Notes: a model not told the origin generated them from the sequence alone. A stretch of 64,000 bases of DNA from Vespula vulgaris (GCF_905475345.1 NC_066587.1:18095058-18159057); one strand, 5' to 3'; shown: positions 11,665 to 25,225, numbered from the stretch's first letter. Numbers and translations are program-made.

Positions 11665-11837
11665 CGGCTTCCTGTCAGCATCGGAAAAAGAATCGAGCCG
11701 GAAAAGCGAACGTCCGGGGAGATAAGCGTGTGCAAGTTAATCCGTATTTAAAATGAACGGAAACGAGAAATTGGACAGCGATTAGTGACTCTCTCTTTCT
11801 CTCTCTCTTTTTCTCTTTGATCGATATTCTTGCTATC

Positions 11838-11870
<33 letters not shown>

Positions 11871-12441
11871 AACGATATTTATCACGAGTGATGAAAATGA
11901 AAAGGAAAAAAGAAAGATAAAAACAAACGAGCACGACAGAAAAAAAAAGCTTAAACATGCAGCAAAGGAAACAATTTTTAACGCGACTCGAACATATTAA
12001 TTATTAATGATTCGTTATGAAATGAAGAAAACGTTTAGTATATATGAAATTACATTTATAAAATTATATACATATATAATGTGTGTGTGTGTAAAAGTAC
12101 ACGATGATCATCATATTCTCAAAAATGATTTGAGAGTTATTCCATTATTCGCGGTTAAACATATTTCTATTTTATTGCAATAGCCAAAAAGAGAATCTTC
12201 TCCTTCAACGCTGATCGATTGATTGATAAAAACTAAGGTACATATATAAGATGATCGGTTTACTGGTTCGCTAAGGTCAACGATATGTTCTAAAAATAGA
12301 TCGGAGGGTTTCGCGTGTGATACGACGAGAAATATACTTAAGACTAAGCGACTAAGGTCTACGAGCGTGGTATCTTAGAAAAGGACTGTATAAAAGGAAT
12401 GAAGGATGAAGCGAAAGACAGGGGTGCTGCTAAAGAGAAAC

Positions 12442-12444
<3 letters not shown>

Positions 12445-12506
<62 letters not shown>

Positions 12507-12766
12507 GAGAGAAGGGGTGGAGAACGAGTAATGTCAACAATTTATATACTAAAAATAGAAACCCGAGGATAGTACTATTGTCCGGATAGTCCGATGTACT
12601 ATCATGGAGACCTTAAAGGTCGGCCCGGGGTGACTTCAATTAAAGCTCTTACGACAAGAATCCACACCCTGGTCAAACATAATAAGCTTTTTACCCTCGC
12701 TTAGAACTCGCAACCTTCTTTCGTGTCTGTTCTTTCTAACCTATTACATGATTTTTCTCTTTTTTT

Positions 12767-12816
<50 letters not shown>
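12445..12816. repeat. Inverted (GATA)n and (TATC)n arrays flanking hairpins
   Basis: About 15 GATA units at 12445-12506 and about 12 TATC units at 12768-12816 are complementary and lie 261 bp apart. Between them GATAGTAC (12568-12575) pairs with GTACTATC (12596-12603), and GACCT (12609-12613) pairs with AGGTC (12617-12621). Confidence 0.8.
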
Positions 12817-12818
<2 letters not shown>

Positions 12819-13776
12819 TTTCTTTTTTATTCTCGTTTGCTTTCATCCTATTACCACCGTACTTTTGTATTCTATTTACGAAACAAGACTCAACGATCTC
12901 GTTAAAGATCAAATCGAAATAGAAAAAAAAAAAAAACGGGTAAGAATAAGAATAAAAGAATGAAAGAAAGAGGAAACTCTACTCTTAGTCGAATATCGTT
13001 TATCGAAGAAGGATACAAGTAAAAGTATTCTCGTTTCCACCGCGTAGCGATATGAAAGTCGAGTATTAAATTCTCTCGATTGTATTCACGAATGAAAAGT
13101 CTTTCCCTCGTCTCTTGGATAAAAGAGACATAGTCAAGCACGTATCTCTCGCATTCTTCTTCGTCTCAAAGATAAAAGGAATTCTCGGTGTTCTTCCTTC
13201 AACGATCAAGAATATGAGAAGCCGTGAGAATACTCGCCTATATCAAAGAACCACTCTATAAGAAGGCTATCTCTTTTTCTTTTTCTGTTTCTTTTTATTG
13301 TTTTTTTCTTCGTTGTATTGCAACAATACGATCTCTCTGTCTCTCTTTCTCTATCTCTTTCATTCGTAAAAAGGTAACGATAATTAACGAACAACGAGAA
13401 GGTATCGTTCATTACGTATTAATTAAATATTGATCTCGTCAAACAATAAAACCGATAATCGTTTTTAATGAAAAAAGAAGAAGAGGAAGAAGAGGAAGAA
13501 TTGTTCTAATATCAGATTAATTATTTATTAATCGATTATAATCTCGATACTTTGCACATTCGCAAGAAGTGTATTTCCTCGGTCAAAACGAACGATTTCG
13601 AGCGATCACGTAAGCTCGTTCCTAATTCAAGCTCACCTAAATATTCCAAGTGACTCGGGTAACTTGCAGGATTAATAGTAGCTATTATATTATTCTCTGA
13701 CGTCGTCACGTGGAATATTAATAAAAGAGACACAAGAGTTTGCAGAGTATACAATGCGAAAGGGAAAATAAGAAGG

Positions 13777-13808
<32 letters not shown>

Positions 13809-15167
13809 GAAAAGATTAAAAAAGAATAAAAAATTGAGATACATCTTATAATGAAAATAATCCTCGATTACTCGTATCAAAAAGGAAAACTTTAATCAGA
13901 CGTCAGACGAAAATCTACTTTACTAGATCCTAGGTTACCTTCAATCGAACTATACAATATCGTCTTAGCTATCTAAAGAGAGAAAGACAGAGAGAGTGAG
14001 AAAGAGTGAAAGAGTGAGTGAGAGAGAGAGAGAAACTCCATTGTAAGCAGTAGGCGTATTTCTTGTTCACTCTGGTACGTCGAACAGAGCGCTCTAAATC
14101 AACCCTTACAAAGACGAAGGTAAGACGGTGGGTAAGTACTTACTTACTTTGGAAAAGTAGAAAGAGAGAGAAACCGTGAAAGACTAAATCTCCTAAACGT
14201 CAAATATCCTACGATAAGATATATAACGTATAAAGTTTTCTCTTAGAAAATTGGATTATACGAAATCAGCTAATCCCAGAAAACGTTTATATCAAGATTT
14301 ATTATTGTTGTTGTTGTTGTTGTTGTTGTTATTATTATTATTATTTTTTTTTTTTATTTATTTTCATGATACATACAATATCGCGATTTTATAATTCCCC
14401 TCTATCGACGACAAAAGAATGTTTCTCCTTTTCTCTCGTCCCTCCACTCCCATCTATTTTAAATACCAGTTATCGTGGATATATTTGTGGGATTTATCAC
14501 ACAAATGCATGAAACAAATATGGGTTAATCTGTTAAGAAATCAGAAATCGGATACGGCTCGTTAATCTGTCATAATACGGTGCACAGCTGTTAGAATTAA
14601 TGAAAACAAACACACACGGAGACGGACGATAAATCTTGAGAAATATTTTCATGCTCGATAATATCGTCGCGCCGCTAGAGATATATAGAAAAGAAAGAGA
14701 GAGAGAGAGAGAAGAAGAAAGAGAGAAAGTGAGAAAAAAAAGAGAAGAGAGAGAGAGAGAGAAAGAGAAAGAGATTATGTAATCCTCGAATTTCCACCTG
14801 ACACTGCGACTAGTGAACGTATACGTATCTACCTATATATCATCGAGATGGCACGAACTTTGCAAAAAATCCTTTAATAACTCAGAACGGTCGTAAATTT
14901 TCGTAGCAGAGGCTTACGTACGGCTTCTCTCTCTTTCTCTCTCCCTAACCATTTCTTTTTTTCAAATCATCCCCCTTCGTTCTACTTTCTTTCACGTTAT
15001 ATCACATATATACGTATATATACATACATACGTACGAACGTTATATACATTAGATATGTGTTATAAGCATATGTAAGATATCCAAAATTATGATCCTTCG
15101 TGGATAAAGAAAATAATGGCTGAATAATGTTTAATGAACGAGTCAGTGGCAGAGCCAGGCTAGGAGA

Positions 15168-15208
15168 GCACGCGGTGCGTCATTTAATATGACGCACTGC
15201 GCGCGTGC
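15168..15208. repeat. GC-rich perfect-stem hairpin
   Basis: GTGCGTCAT (15175-15183) pairs perfectly with ATGACGCAC (15189-15197) around TTAAT. Next to it GCACGCG (15168-15174) pairs with CGCGTGC (15202-15208), leaving a 4-base bulge. AGCAC/GTGCT extends the stem outward. It lies in a complex island (15110-15310). Confidence 0.75.
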
Positions 15209-15787
15209 ACTTTGTGCTACGACAGGGATTATATATCATCTAAATATACAGTAAGACCGGCCGATGCTCTGGGAATAGCGTGCCTTCGATGTTTGTTTTT
15301 GCAATGACGACTATACCTCCTTCTACTTCTTCTTTCTCCTACTTCCTTCTCCTCAGCACCCTCCACCACCCCCATATTTTCCGTCCTTTTCATCTCTCAC
15401 CCTCTCGTAATCTCACTCCTTTTACTTCTCTCCTCATTTAACATCTATCTACTATTCTCGATTTCTTCCAGCTTCCATCTCAGTTACTCTTATATGATTC
15501 AAACGTATGATCCGACGTATGTACGATTCGTTGGACGCTTGAAAATCTACCTATGGATATGAATATGTATGTATGTATATATGTATGTATGTATTATATA
15601 TATATATATATACGCGACACAATCGAACAGTGAAATTCGTTGGACAAGCACGCTTCGTATATAAACCCGAGAATAACTATTTACAAGTTTCGTAGGCAAG
15701 CTCGAATAGAAGTGGAGACATTGACAAATATTTGGGATAGACGTAGATAAGCGAATCGCGATGTTGAACTTGAATCGATATGCTATT

Positions 15788-15854
<67 letters not shown>

Positions 15855-17303
15855 TCTGTTGGCCTGTACCTCTCTCCAGGGAGAGAGATATCTACGATCT
15901 CGTTCTACGATCGACCATAAATCAAATTTGTAATAAATATTCGCCACCGATAAAATTGGATGAATGATGTCGCGTGATCTTGAAATTTCAAAAAGAATTT
16001 TATACTTTTCTTCGTTTTTCTTTCCCTTTCCTTTCTTTTTTTTTCTTTTTTATTTTAAAATTTATCTTGTACGTTCGTACGTACGTATGTGGATAGGTAT
16101 GTACGTATTGTTATTTCTTAATAACGTTGAAAATTGAGGTTAGATAAATTGTAAATAATTTTATTTGTTTCCTAGATTGGATTCTACGAAATAGGATCCT
16201 ACGTTCCACTACTATTATTAGTATTACTACTATTATTATCACTACTACTGTTACTACCACTATCATCATCATCAAGAACGAACGATACGAGAGGATTACG
16301 AAAAATCTCGTTTTCCTGAATGAAATATATCGTTGTATTCTCTCGTGGAACACGTGTTTTTTGAAAACACAGAACAAAAAGAAATAAAAAGCAAAAAGAG
16401 GAAAACAAAAAAAAAAAAGAAAAATACGCACGATACTTCGTCATATTTATATTTAACAATTATTCTCTCTCGGGCTTTTATTTCATTTTATCTTTTTTTT
16501 TTCTTTTTTAAATTCTCTCTAAGCTTGTCACATGCACTTCTTACATATGTAATCATATATCATTTTTCATCACATCTATCTATCCTATCGAATATAAGTG
16601 CATACTTATACACATATATTACACACACACACACATGTATGTATAGGTATATATAGTTTAGATTCACAAGCTTGAACTCACGTTGTAGCACTGCGATAAT
16701 TAAATTCGTTTTACGGAACTATAGAAAATATTATCTCACGTAACCCTCTTACCACGGTAATAAACAAGACAGGAGTAGCATTACCCTTGCGTAAACACGT
16801 TGTTCGTCGACTTACGTCGGTAAACATATGTCCACCTATATATATATCTTCGCTTTCGGGATATATTCTACTATACACAAGTTTTATATACAATATACCA
16901 TACAAGGCGTTAGAAAGAAAAAAGAACAGAAAGACGAAGAAAAAAAAAAAGTCAAAATATCGAGTTATCGAAAATATTCTAACAAAAGGAAAAAAAGTAT
17001 TCTTTTCTTCCCTTTCTTCCTTTTTTCACAAAAAAAAAGAATCTTAATCATTACAATTTGATAATTATCTTGAACTCTGTGAGAAAGAAAGAAAGAAAGA
17101 AAGGAAGGAAGGATTCATAATTTAATAATTATCGATAATATCTGATCATTAATTCGTAATGTAATAAAGAATAATTCTATTCTATATTGTAATTAAAAAT
17201 TTCTATTAAAAATCGTAAAATTCAAACGTCGAAGAGAATTATTAGGATCAAAGACGAATCGGGTAAAGTTAGGCTACTAAAATGAAGATAAAATTTATAC
17301 AAA

Positions 17304-17367
<64 letters not shown>
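17304..17367. repeat. Compound (TG)n(GA)n microsatellite
   Basis: A TG tract (17304-17321) passes directly into a GA tract (17322-17367), next to the 17.4 kb CRE/TATA island. Confidence 0.95.
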
Positions 17368-17369
<2 letters not shown>

Positions 17370-17380
17370 CGGTGTTCACG

Positions 17381-17663
17381 TGACGTCATTGCACAGATGC
17401 AAGGCAGCTGCAATCGCGTTTGCGAGTGCACCGACCTCGGCCGTAACACATATATAAGCGCGCACACACACGCACACACACACAAGCGCGCGCGCGTACA
17501 CGTATACACGTACGCGTGCTCGCGCATACACGCATACATACAGATCCTCGAGAGATTGTATTCGTGTCGAACTACGAATGGTGTGACGTCACTCTTTCTC
17601 CTTCTCTCTCTAACTTTAGCACACCGGGTGTTCTCTGGCGTTCCCATGGAAACCGTGACGTCA
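17381..17663 (+). promoter_or_regulatory. Three exact CRE sites with a TATA-like box
   Basis: TGACGTCA occurs exactly at 17381-17388, 17584-17591 and 17656-17663. TATATAAG at 17451-17458 lies about 65 bases after the first CRE, in the arrangement of a plus-strand core promoter. GC-rich alternating purine-pyrimidine sequence (CGCGCACACA-like) fills 17457-17535. A (TG)n(GA)n microsatellite at 17304-17367 abuts it. A plus-strand promoter would be antisense to Dgk; direction and activity are unproven. Confidence 0.35.
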
Positions 17664-18001
17664 TTGTACCTCGTCGTCATCGATGTTTCCTACGGAATCT
17701 CGTACCAAAAGTGATGTTAGAGTAGAATTTCGTCGAAAGAAAAAGAGAGAAAGAGATAGAGATGGAAAGAGAGAGAAAGAGATCAAAAAAAGGAGGGAGG
17801 GAGGGAGGGAGCGAGAGAGAGAGAGAGAGAGATAACAAAAGAAAGAAAAAAAGAAAAAGTAAAGAAGGGATGATTTGAATAAAAATAAAAAGATTTTAAT
17901 TATCAAAAACGTTCATCGTCGAAAGATAAGAGATAAGAGAAAATCAGTCTATGAAGAAAAAAGAGATAAGATAAATGTATATACACAAAAAAGAAATAGA
18001 A

Positions 18002-18041
<40 letters not shown>

Positions 18042-18333
18042 GTAATTAGTATCGAAAAAATAAAATTCCAAGAGATATTCGATCCTTTTTCATTACTTTA
18101 ACTTAAGAAGAATAAAAAATGAGAAATCTTAGAAGCGTCCTTTAATGGAAAAGAGGATAGACGTTATTACGATCCTTAAGATCCTTCGTTCGATCCTTCT
18201 ATCAGCACAAATCCAGGGCTCATATAAATAAAAAAAAGGGAGGGGGGGAGAAGAAAGAAAAAAAGAAAAATCGAAAAGTGTTTGAAAGGAGACCGTAGGC
18301 GATTTTCTTTTCAGATCGACCAATCGATTTCAA

Positions 18334-18384
<51 letters not shown>

Positions 18385-19345
18385 TTTTCTTATGAAAAAG
18401 CCGTTGGCAATCATGAGAAAAGAGATTAGGTCAGCTTGGATTAACGGACTCGAACTAGTTGCTTTAATTTCGGTCTTTCCTTCCTTTTCGTTCATCCTCC
18501 TTTCTTTTTTTTCTTTCTTTCTTTCTTTCTTTCTTTCATTCATTCATACTTTCTTTTCTCTTCTTTTCTTTTCTTTTCTTTCTTTCTTTTTCCTTTTTTT
18601 CTTTCTAACTTCTTATCAAAGTTACGAATGTATAGACCGAACGAAATTATTTCTTCGAGTTAAGAGTTTCATGGAGTCATGAAGAAAGAGTAGGACCACG
18701 AGAAATGTAAATATTCGTAAGATTGCTCGTTACCATGATTTTCTTTTCTTTTCTTTTCTTTTTCTTTTTCTTTCTTTTCCTCTTTTTTTTCGTAGTACTC
18801 AAAAAGAAGAGAAGAGCTCCTTCTGGTGGTTTTTCCAAATGTGTCTCGAATTACTTGGTGGTTGGTTAGTTGAAAAACGAAAAGAGAAAAAAAAATATAG
18901 AAATAAAAGGAAAGAAAGAAAAAGTGGGTCTCATTGAGGGGAGCTCCAGAAAGCTTAAATTTTTAAGATCCGTCTCTATATATATATATATATCTCTTTC
19001 TTTCAATCTCAATTGAAAAGTAAATGACATTTAATCCTTTGACCATTCGTAGTATATTTCAGTTATGAGGAGAGCTCGTTAGTCGGCACTTTTAATTTCT
19101 TAACTAACGTGATAAAATATTCGCCGGTAGAATTTCAAAGTATGTATCCTTATTTAATACTTATATAATACATCTCCAAGCAACCCTTCCTTATCTTGCC
19201 GTTTTTACGATGAAATCTAAAAACGATGTCATAGGAAATCTTTCGAATTGTAGATGAGAGATATGCGAGATAATAAATAATAATCGTTTACGAGTTGATG
19301 ATTTAGATTTTGAAAGGATGTATTACATTGAATGTATGCGTATTT

Positions 19346-19497
19346 ATATACATGTATATACTCGCACATTTATATATACGTATACATATATATGTATGTA
19401 TGTATGTATATATATATTTATTAGCCTTTTTTACTTGTATATATACATGTATATACTCACACATTTATATATATATATATACATATATTTATTAGGT
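19346..19497. repeat. Tandem duplication (about 94-bp period)
   Basis: TATATACATGTATATACTC-CACATTTATATATA followed by ATATTTATTAG occurs twice, near 19346-19426 and 19440-19495. Confidence 0.7.
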
Positions 19498-20033
19498 TTA
19501 TCCCCCATTTATCGCAGTTATACAGCGCAATCTTTTTATTGGTCAACCTTAATGGATTCAGTAGCGACGTAAAGCGGTTTACGAGATTGGCCTTCCAGTA
19601 TCTAAGCTTCGAGCGAAGTTACGACTAAATTAAGATTAACACCGGAACATAAAGCAAGAAGACATTGCTCGTTGCTTTTCCCATGGTCGTCACCTTTTAC
19701 CAAAACTCTACTTTGCCAAGGGAAAATAAAATTAAACGAACGGAAAAAAGGTAAAGTGAAAAAAGTTGGAATTGAACTTACTGGGGGGGGGTTTCGTGTA
19801 TTCTTTTTTGTTCAAATAAAAATAAAAATAATTATAATAAAAAAGAGAACGAACAAGAAAACAAAACAAAAACTTTTATTTCTCCCCCACCATCCTTTTC
19901 ACCTTTCAACTAAAATTCTTCTTTGATCAGGCGAAAACAAAGTAAAATAAAAAATGAAAAAAATTAAAAATAAAAACGATTGAAATTGTATCAGATACGA
20001 ATTTTACGGGTTTGTGCTATTCACGAAAGGAAA

Positions 20034-20073
20034 AATAAAATAAAATAAAATAAAATAAAATAAAATAAAATAA
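20034..20073. repeat. (AAAAT)n pentanucleotide
   Basis: About eight AAAAT units; the complementary (ATTTT)n motif recurs at 25226-25286. Confidence 0.9.
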
Positions 20074-21265
20074 AAAAAAAGAAAAACAAACAAAAACGAT
20101 TTTCTCGTGTTCGTCACAGTTGCGACCAGTAAAGTGCAATGTCAGCGTTCTCCAAAAAGAGGCCAGTAAATTTTCCGACGAATTCGTTGCTATTCGTGCC
20201 AAGTGAAAGATCCAGAGAGGTATAAAATATAAGACGCTTTATTTTATCGTACGATGTAAGATATTAGAAATTCTCGATGATTCGCGATCCATATCCTTCG
20301 ATCTTTTACCTTCTGTATATTTATATTACGCTCATAATTTTTTTTATCAATTAATCACGTCCCTACGAGTTAATAAAAAGTTTCGATCGGATTGTTGACG
20401 AAATTAATTCATACATTCGATCTCGTCAAAACGGTGATCGCGTAAATTTGTTAGAAAAGAAAAAGAGATAATTGCGATCATCTTCCATGTGTCTATGAAT
20501 TATTATTCTATCTCTCTGTGTGTATGTGTGTGTGTGTGTGTGTTAAGAGAGATCTTACAAGGTTTTTTTTTTTTTAATATTTTTATATCCGTGCACAATC
20601 GAATTCACTTAAATTTCTCGTGGAACTTCAATGAAGCGGATACTCGCTCATTTTCGTTCACTCGTTTTTCATTCACATGAATGCTTCTACTTTGTCATTC
20701 TCTTTTTTTCTTTCTTTTTTTCATTTTTTCTTTTTTTCTCTTTTTTTCTCCTCTTTCTTTTTTTTTAAATGTTCCGAGGTAGAATTCCAAAAACGACAAC
20801 CCGTTAAAGCTTTGTTCGCAATGATGATGGATGAAACACAGAAAACGCGAGAGAGAAAGAAACGTTTTTGAAAAAGATCGATGTACGTACCTACGTGAGT
20901 ACTTATGTATGTGTTTATGTACGTATATAGCGTAGATATGTACTTAGATGGTATATATGTGAAAGAAGTGACGACTTTTCACGCGCTTTCAACACGCTTT
21001 TTACATAAGCTGAGAAATGCGATGAGGAACATTTCGATACGCTTTTGTATGTGTGTTTCTGTGTATGTGTTTGTGTGTAGAGAATGGATAAAAGCTTTGC
21101 GTCGAGGACGCGAAGTAACTTAAGTAATATCATAGTAAGCTAAATATAATAGTAAGCTAAAAATAAGAAAGGAAAGTATATATTTCCTTCTTAAAAGATT
21201 TGTAACAACGAATTTGTATAATTCGATTCGAAATTTTTTTTCATTGAAAGAAACTTCGTAAGATG

Positions 21266-21299
<34 letters not shown>

Positions 21300-22249
21300 A
21301 AAAATTTTGATAATATATAGAGATTATCATTAACCATAGGATATATAAATATAAATGTATAACTAAGGAAGTTATAATATATTGACTATATTTTGTATAT
21401 GTATATATGTATGTACGTGTAAATGTACATACTCGGATAATCACATTATAATGCATAGTCTACCTGTTAACCCTTATTATTATGCATATACGTGATAAGT
21501 ATGCACTTCGAACACCCAGTGTAGTAGATCAAAGCAACGGCTTCGAGACGTCCGTCCTTCTAAAACTTTTAACGCCGTTCAATCGTGATAACAGCAGAAA
21601 CAAGATCAAAATAACGAGCATCTACTTTAATTATCTTTAAAAGACGTTCGTTTTCCTTTTTTTTTTTCTTATCTTTCCTCGAAATACCAATTAAATATGA
21701 AATCAAAAGAAAAATATATTATCGTGGAAATAAATATTCTCTTTTATAGAAATTATTTATTACAAAGAAAAAAAGATTTTCTTTTTCTCCCTTAATAAAG
21801 TACCGACTGTACGATACACACACACACACACACACACACACGTAATAAATAATCTGTTCGATATTAATATAATTTTCTTCGAGAGACAAAATATAATATT
21901 TTTATCAATATCAATTTATTTATCCTTTCTTCTTTCTTTCTCTTAATAAAACGCTATCTAAATACGTACCTACATTACAATTAAAAAAAAAAAAAAGAAA
22001 AAAAAATAATAATAAATAGAAAATAATATATATATATATATATAAAAATATATAAACGATCTCTTTGATATAAACAATTTATCTATGACAAATATCATAA
22101 TAAAAAATTATCTTATAAAAAATAACAATGATAAAATAATGTTTCACTTTATTAACAAAATTTATATATATTAATAATTTACTTGGAATATTTAACAAAT
22201 TCTCTCTCTCTCTCCCTTTCCCTCTCTATCATCTATCTTTTTTCGGATC

Positions 22250-22560
22250 CCTTCCCTACCATTCGTAGGTCCTCTCAAGAGGGCGTTTTCCACACACGAT
22301 GACGCGGTGACCTCGCTCCGCATCCTCCCACCCTCTCTTCACTCCCTTCTTCGTCACACCCAAGCCCCAGCACACACGCTTCCATTCGAGTGCGTCAGAG
22401 ATGACGTCACGTAACTAAGCAACCGCACCCTTGCGGCTCCGCAAAGACCCGTTTTTTCACCCTTCCTCCTTCCGTACTTTACTCGTCCTTCGTCCTTCGT
22501 CCTTCGTCCTTCATCCTTCGCATCCCCGCATTTTCGTTATTCCCTTTGTTACACTCTGTT
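22250..22560. promoter_or_regulatory. GC-richer island with a CRE site
   Basis: A C-rich, non-repetitive island with an exact TGACGTCA at 22402-22409, a second CRE half-site region (GATGACGCGGTGACC at about 22299) and an imperfect CGTCCTT heptamer array at about 22485-22520. The composition contrasts sharply with the AT-rich flanks. It could be an internal promoter or enhancer of Dgk, but no TSS motif is evident. Confidence 0.35.
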
Positions 22561-22885
22561 TGGAAGGCTAATTAGAAAGTAGGAGTATAGTTAACCATTT
22601 CCTCATGGTTTACAATCAAGATTCCTTTCTTCTGACATTAATATACTTTAAATATATATATATATATACACACACGCACGTATTTCAGAATAGTAATAAT
22701 AAAAAAGAAAGGATAGATCAAGAAATTAAAAGAAAAGAAAAGAAAGGAAAAATAAAGAGAAAAAGAGGGGAAAAAAAAAGAGAGACATATAAAAAAAAGA
22801 ATTCCTTAATAAAAATCTTGCCATCTCTTCGTAACTTTCGACGCAGTCGAGAGTAGTAGATGATACCTATCGTACGACGTAGCGA

Positions 22886-23058
22886 ATTTGAGATTCTCGC
22901 TTTTGTCGAAAGAATTCGAGCGAGCGATTCCTTTGGAAGGAAAGAACGTAGAAAAGAAGTTCGGTAGAAAGAAAATTTCCAATGGGGCGAAAAAAGATAA
23001 AGAGACCTCGTTCGAAAAATTACGAGATAGGTCTACTACATGGGCTGATGGGATCAAG
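22886..23058 (+). CDS. Candidate plus-strand exon-like open frame
   Basis: A plus-strand frame without an ATG runs through complex sequence encoding FSLLSKEFERAIPLEGK, a Lys-rich middle, then ETSFEKLRDRSTTWADGIK. It reaches an AAG|GTAAAA donor at 23058/23059. A weak acceptor (GACGTAG) sits just upstream at about 22885. Past the donor the frame continues into AGCAGT and AAG repeats. It is antisense to Dgk and matches no family I know. It may be chance or a cryptic exon. Confidence 0.15.
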
Positions 23059-25035
23059 GTAAAAAGCAGCAGTAGTAGCAGTAGCAGTAGCAGTAGAAGT
23101 AACAGTAGCAGCAACAAAAGAAGAAGAAGAAGAAGAAAAAATAATGGTGGACATGGATGATCTTTCGTGAGGTTTCTGAAAATAAATCTCGTAAAAAAAT
23201 ATATCTTGGCAATAACAATCTTTGTGATATGTAAGTGACTTTATATAAGAAAGAAAGTGTAGAATAAAGTATTGAAGAAAGGTATGGAATAATGGATGAA
23301 ACGAAAATGAGAGAGAGGGATAAAAATACCAATCGCATTTAATTTACAAAAGAGAGAAAGAGAAAGAATGAGTGAATGTAATATAGCTGTGTGAAACAAG
23401 AAACGATTGTGCCTTCTAATAAAAATTCTATTTCTTCGAGAAATATACACCGATCGTTAGGAGAAAACAATACTAATCTACTTGAGAAAGCTAAATATAG
23501 CAAATGAGAGAGAAATAGAATGTTTATCTAGTTCGTTGTCCTTGAACGATGTCAACCGTCCTATGGATGGAAAGAGTCTTATATGTTTTTACGAATACTT
23601 TCAAAGTATTTATATGCGTGTGTGTGTGTGTGTATAAAACTTGTCTACTTCGTAGAGAAGTTTGATATACAAAACTAAGCTCACTCTTTTTTTCTTTATC
23701 ACGTTCGTTCCACCTGTTTATCCATTGACCCTCTTCTGTTCTTAGATACCTACGCAATCAAACGCAAAATCATTTTGCTCTTACATATTTTCCTCTTTCT
23801 CTTTCTCTCTTTCTCTCTCGATTTTTTTTTCACTTTTTTTAATTCGTTAATAATAAAACATACGATGAAGTCGGATTTATGATAATGAAGGAAATTTTAT
23901 TATTTATCTTTTTTTTCTCTTTTCTTTTTCTTCCTAAAAAAAATGTTTATCACCAAACGAAAATAATCAAAAAAAATCGAACTTTTCCATTGCTCTTAAT
24001 TTTTGATCATTTCACTCGTACTTCTCTGCAACATAATTTTTCTTTCTCATTACTTCACTTCTTTTTTTTTTCTTTTTCCTTTTTCTTCTCCTTTTCCTAT
24101 CTCTCTCTTTCTCTTCATCTTTTCCTCTTTGCAGAACTCACGATTTTCTCAAGTTTTTCTTGTTTACTTCGCACTTTTATCCGTCCGAAAGAACGAGAGA
24201 AATAGGTAAAAAGGACTAGCAGTTTCTTTGTGGAAATAAAGCCTGAAGCTGGGAAACTCGATCTATGTGTATGTAACGCTATGTAGAACTCGTAAAACTC
24301 GTGCGAAAGATAACTCTGTAAAACGTAAAGTTCTTGTAAAAGATAAAATAAAAAGAAAGTCTACTACATATATACATATGTATACACACACACACACACG
24401 CATACTGCATCTGTAATAGGTATATAAAAGCTATAGGTACATAAAATATATTCGCGAAATTTTTACGTCGTATCATGATCGAGTAGAATCGATATTTCTG
24501 ATAGATATTTCTCATCGATTAAACGAATAGAAGATGGGCAAAAAAAAAAAACAATAAATGGAAGATCCGTTTCGAATGGAATATTCTAATCGACGTTCCA
24601 ATTCCTTTGAAGTCGCTCTTGATAAAAGAAGAGAGCTTTCGATTGTCAATAGAACAAAAAAAAAAAGAAAAAAGAAGAAGAAGAAGAAGAAGAATGCTTT
24701 TTCTCTCATCGTATTCACTCTCATCGATTTGAATATTAATTAAATCGATATTATTGTACCAAAGTATAATTAAGTCCCGTTCAACAACGTCCTAAATTGT
24801 CAATTCATTTTCTTTCTTCAAATTTCAAATTTTTTTACAAACGAATGTTTATTGACAAATAAGATGGGGACGTTAGAACGAATCATTTACTATCTAAGAA
24901 CCAAGACTCATTAATCGAAAACGCCATAGCTTCGACGAATCACGTACTTTAATTAACGATATGATCCGCCTCTTCGCAACGCTAATGTAATTATCTTGGG
25001 ACGTGGTTGGTGACACTTAATTGGCACATTGAGAA

Positions 25036-25084
<49 letters not shown>

Positions 25085-25225
25085 GAAACTGAACGTAAAA
25101 GAATGAAGATAAAGATGGATAGAGAGAAAGAGCAACCTGAGCAAAAAAAAATATAGAGCGGGGAAAAGTAGTGGGAGGAAACCGAGCGAGAAAAGAAAAT
25201 TTATGGGGGAAGTAAAAGAGCAACG

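Noticed and set aside
20114..20263. Minus open stretch of about 49 codons including FVGKFTGLFLENADIALYW
   Set aside because: No ATG, no good acceptor, and a length expected by chance.
22806..23117. Minus-strand ORF starting with a poly-Leu run
   Set aside because: The leucines come from the AGCAGT repeat; the plus strand is the more plausible reading.
23524..23757. 77-codon minus ORF
   Set aside because: Composition and TG-repeat content suggest chance; no domain or splice support.
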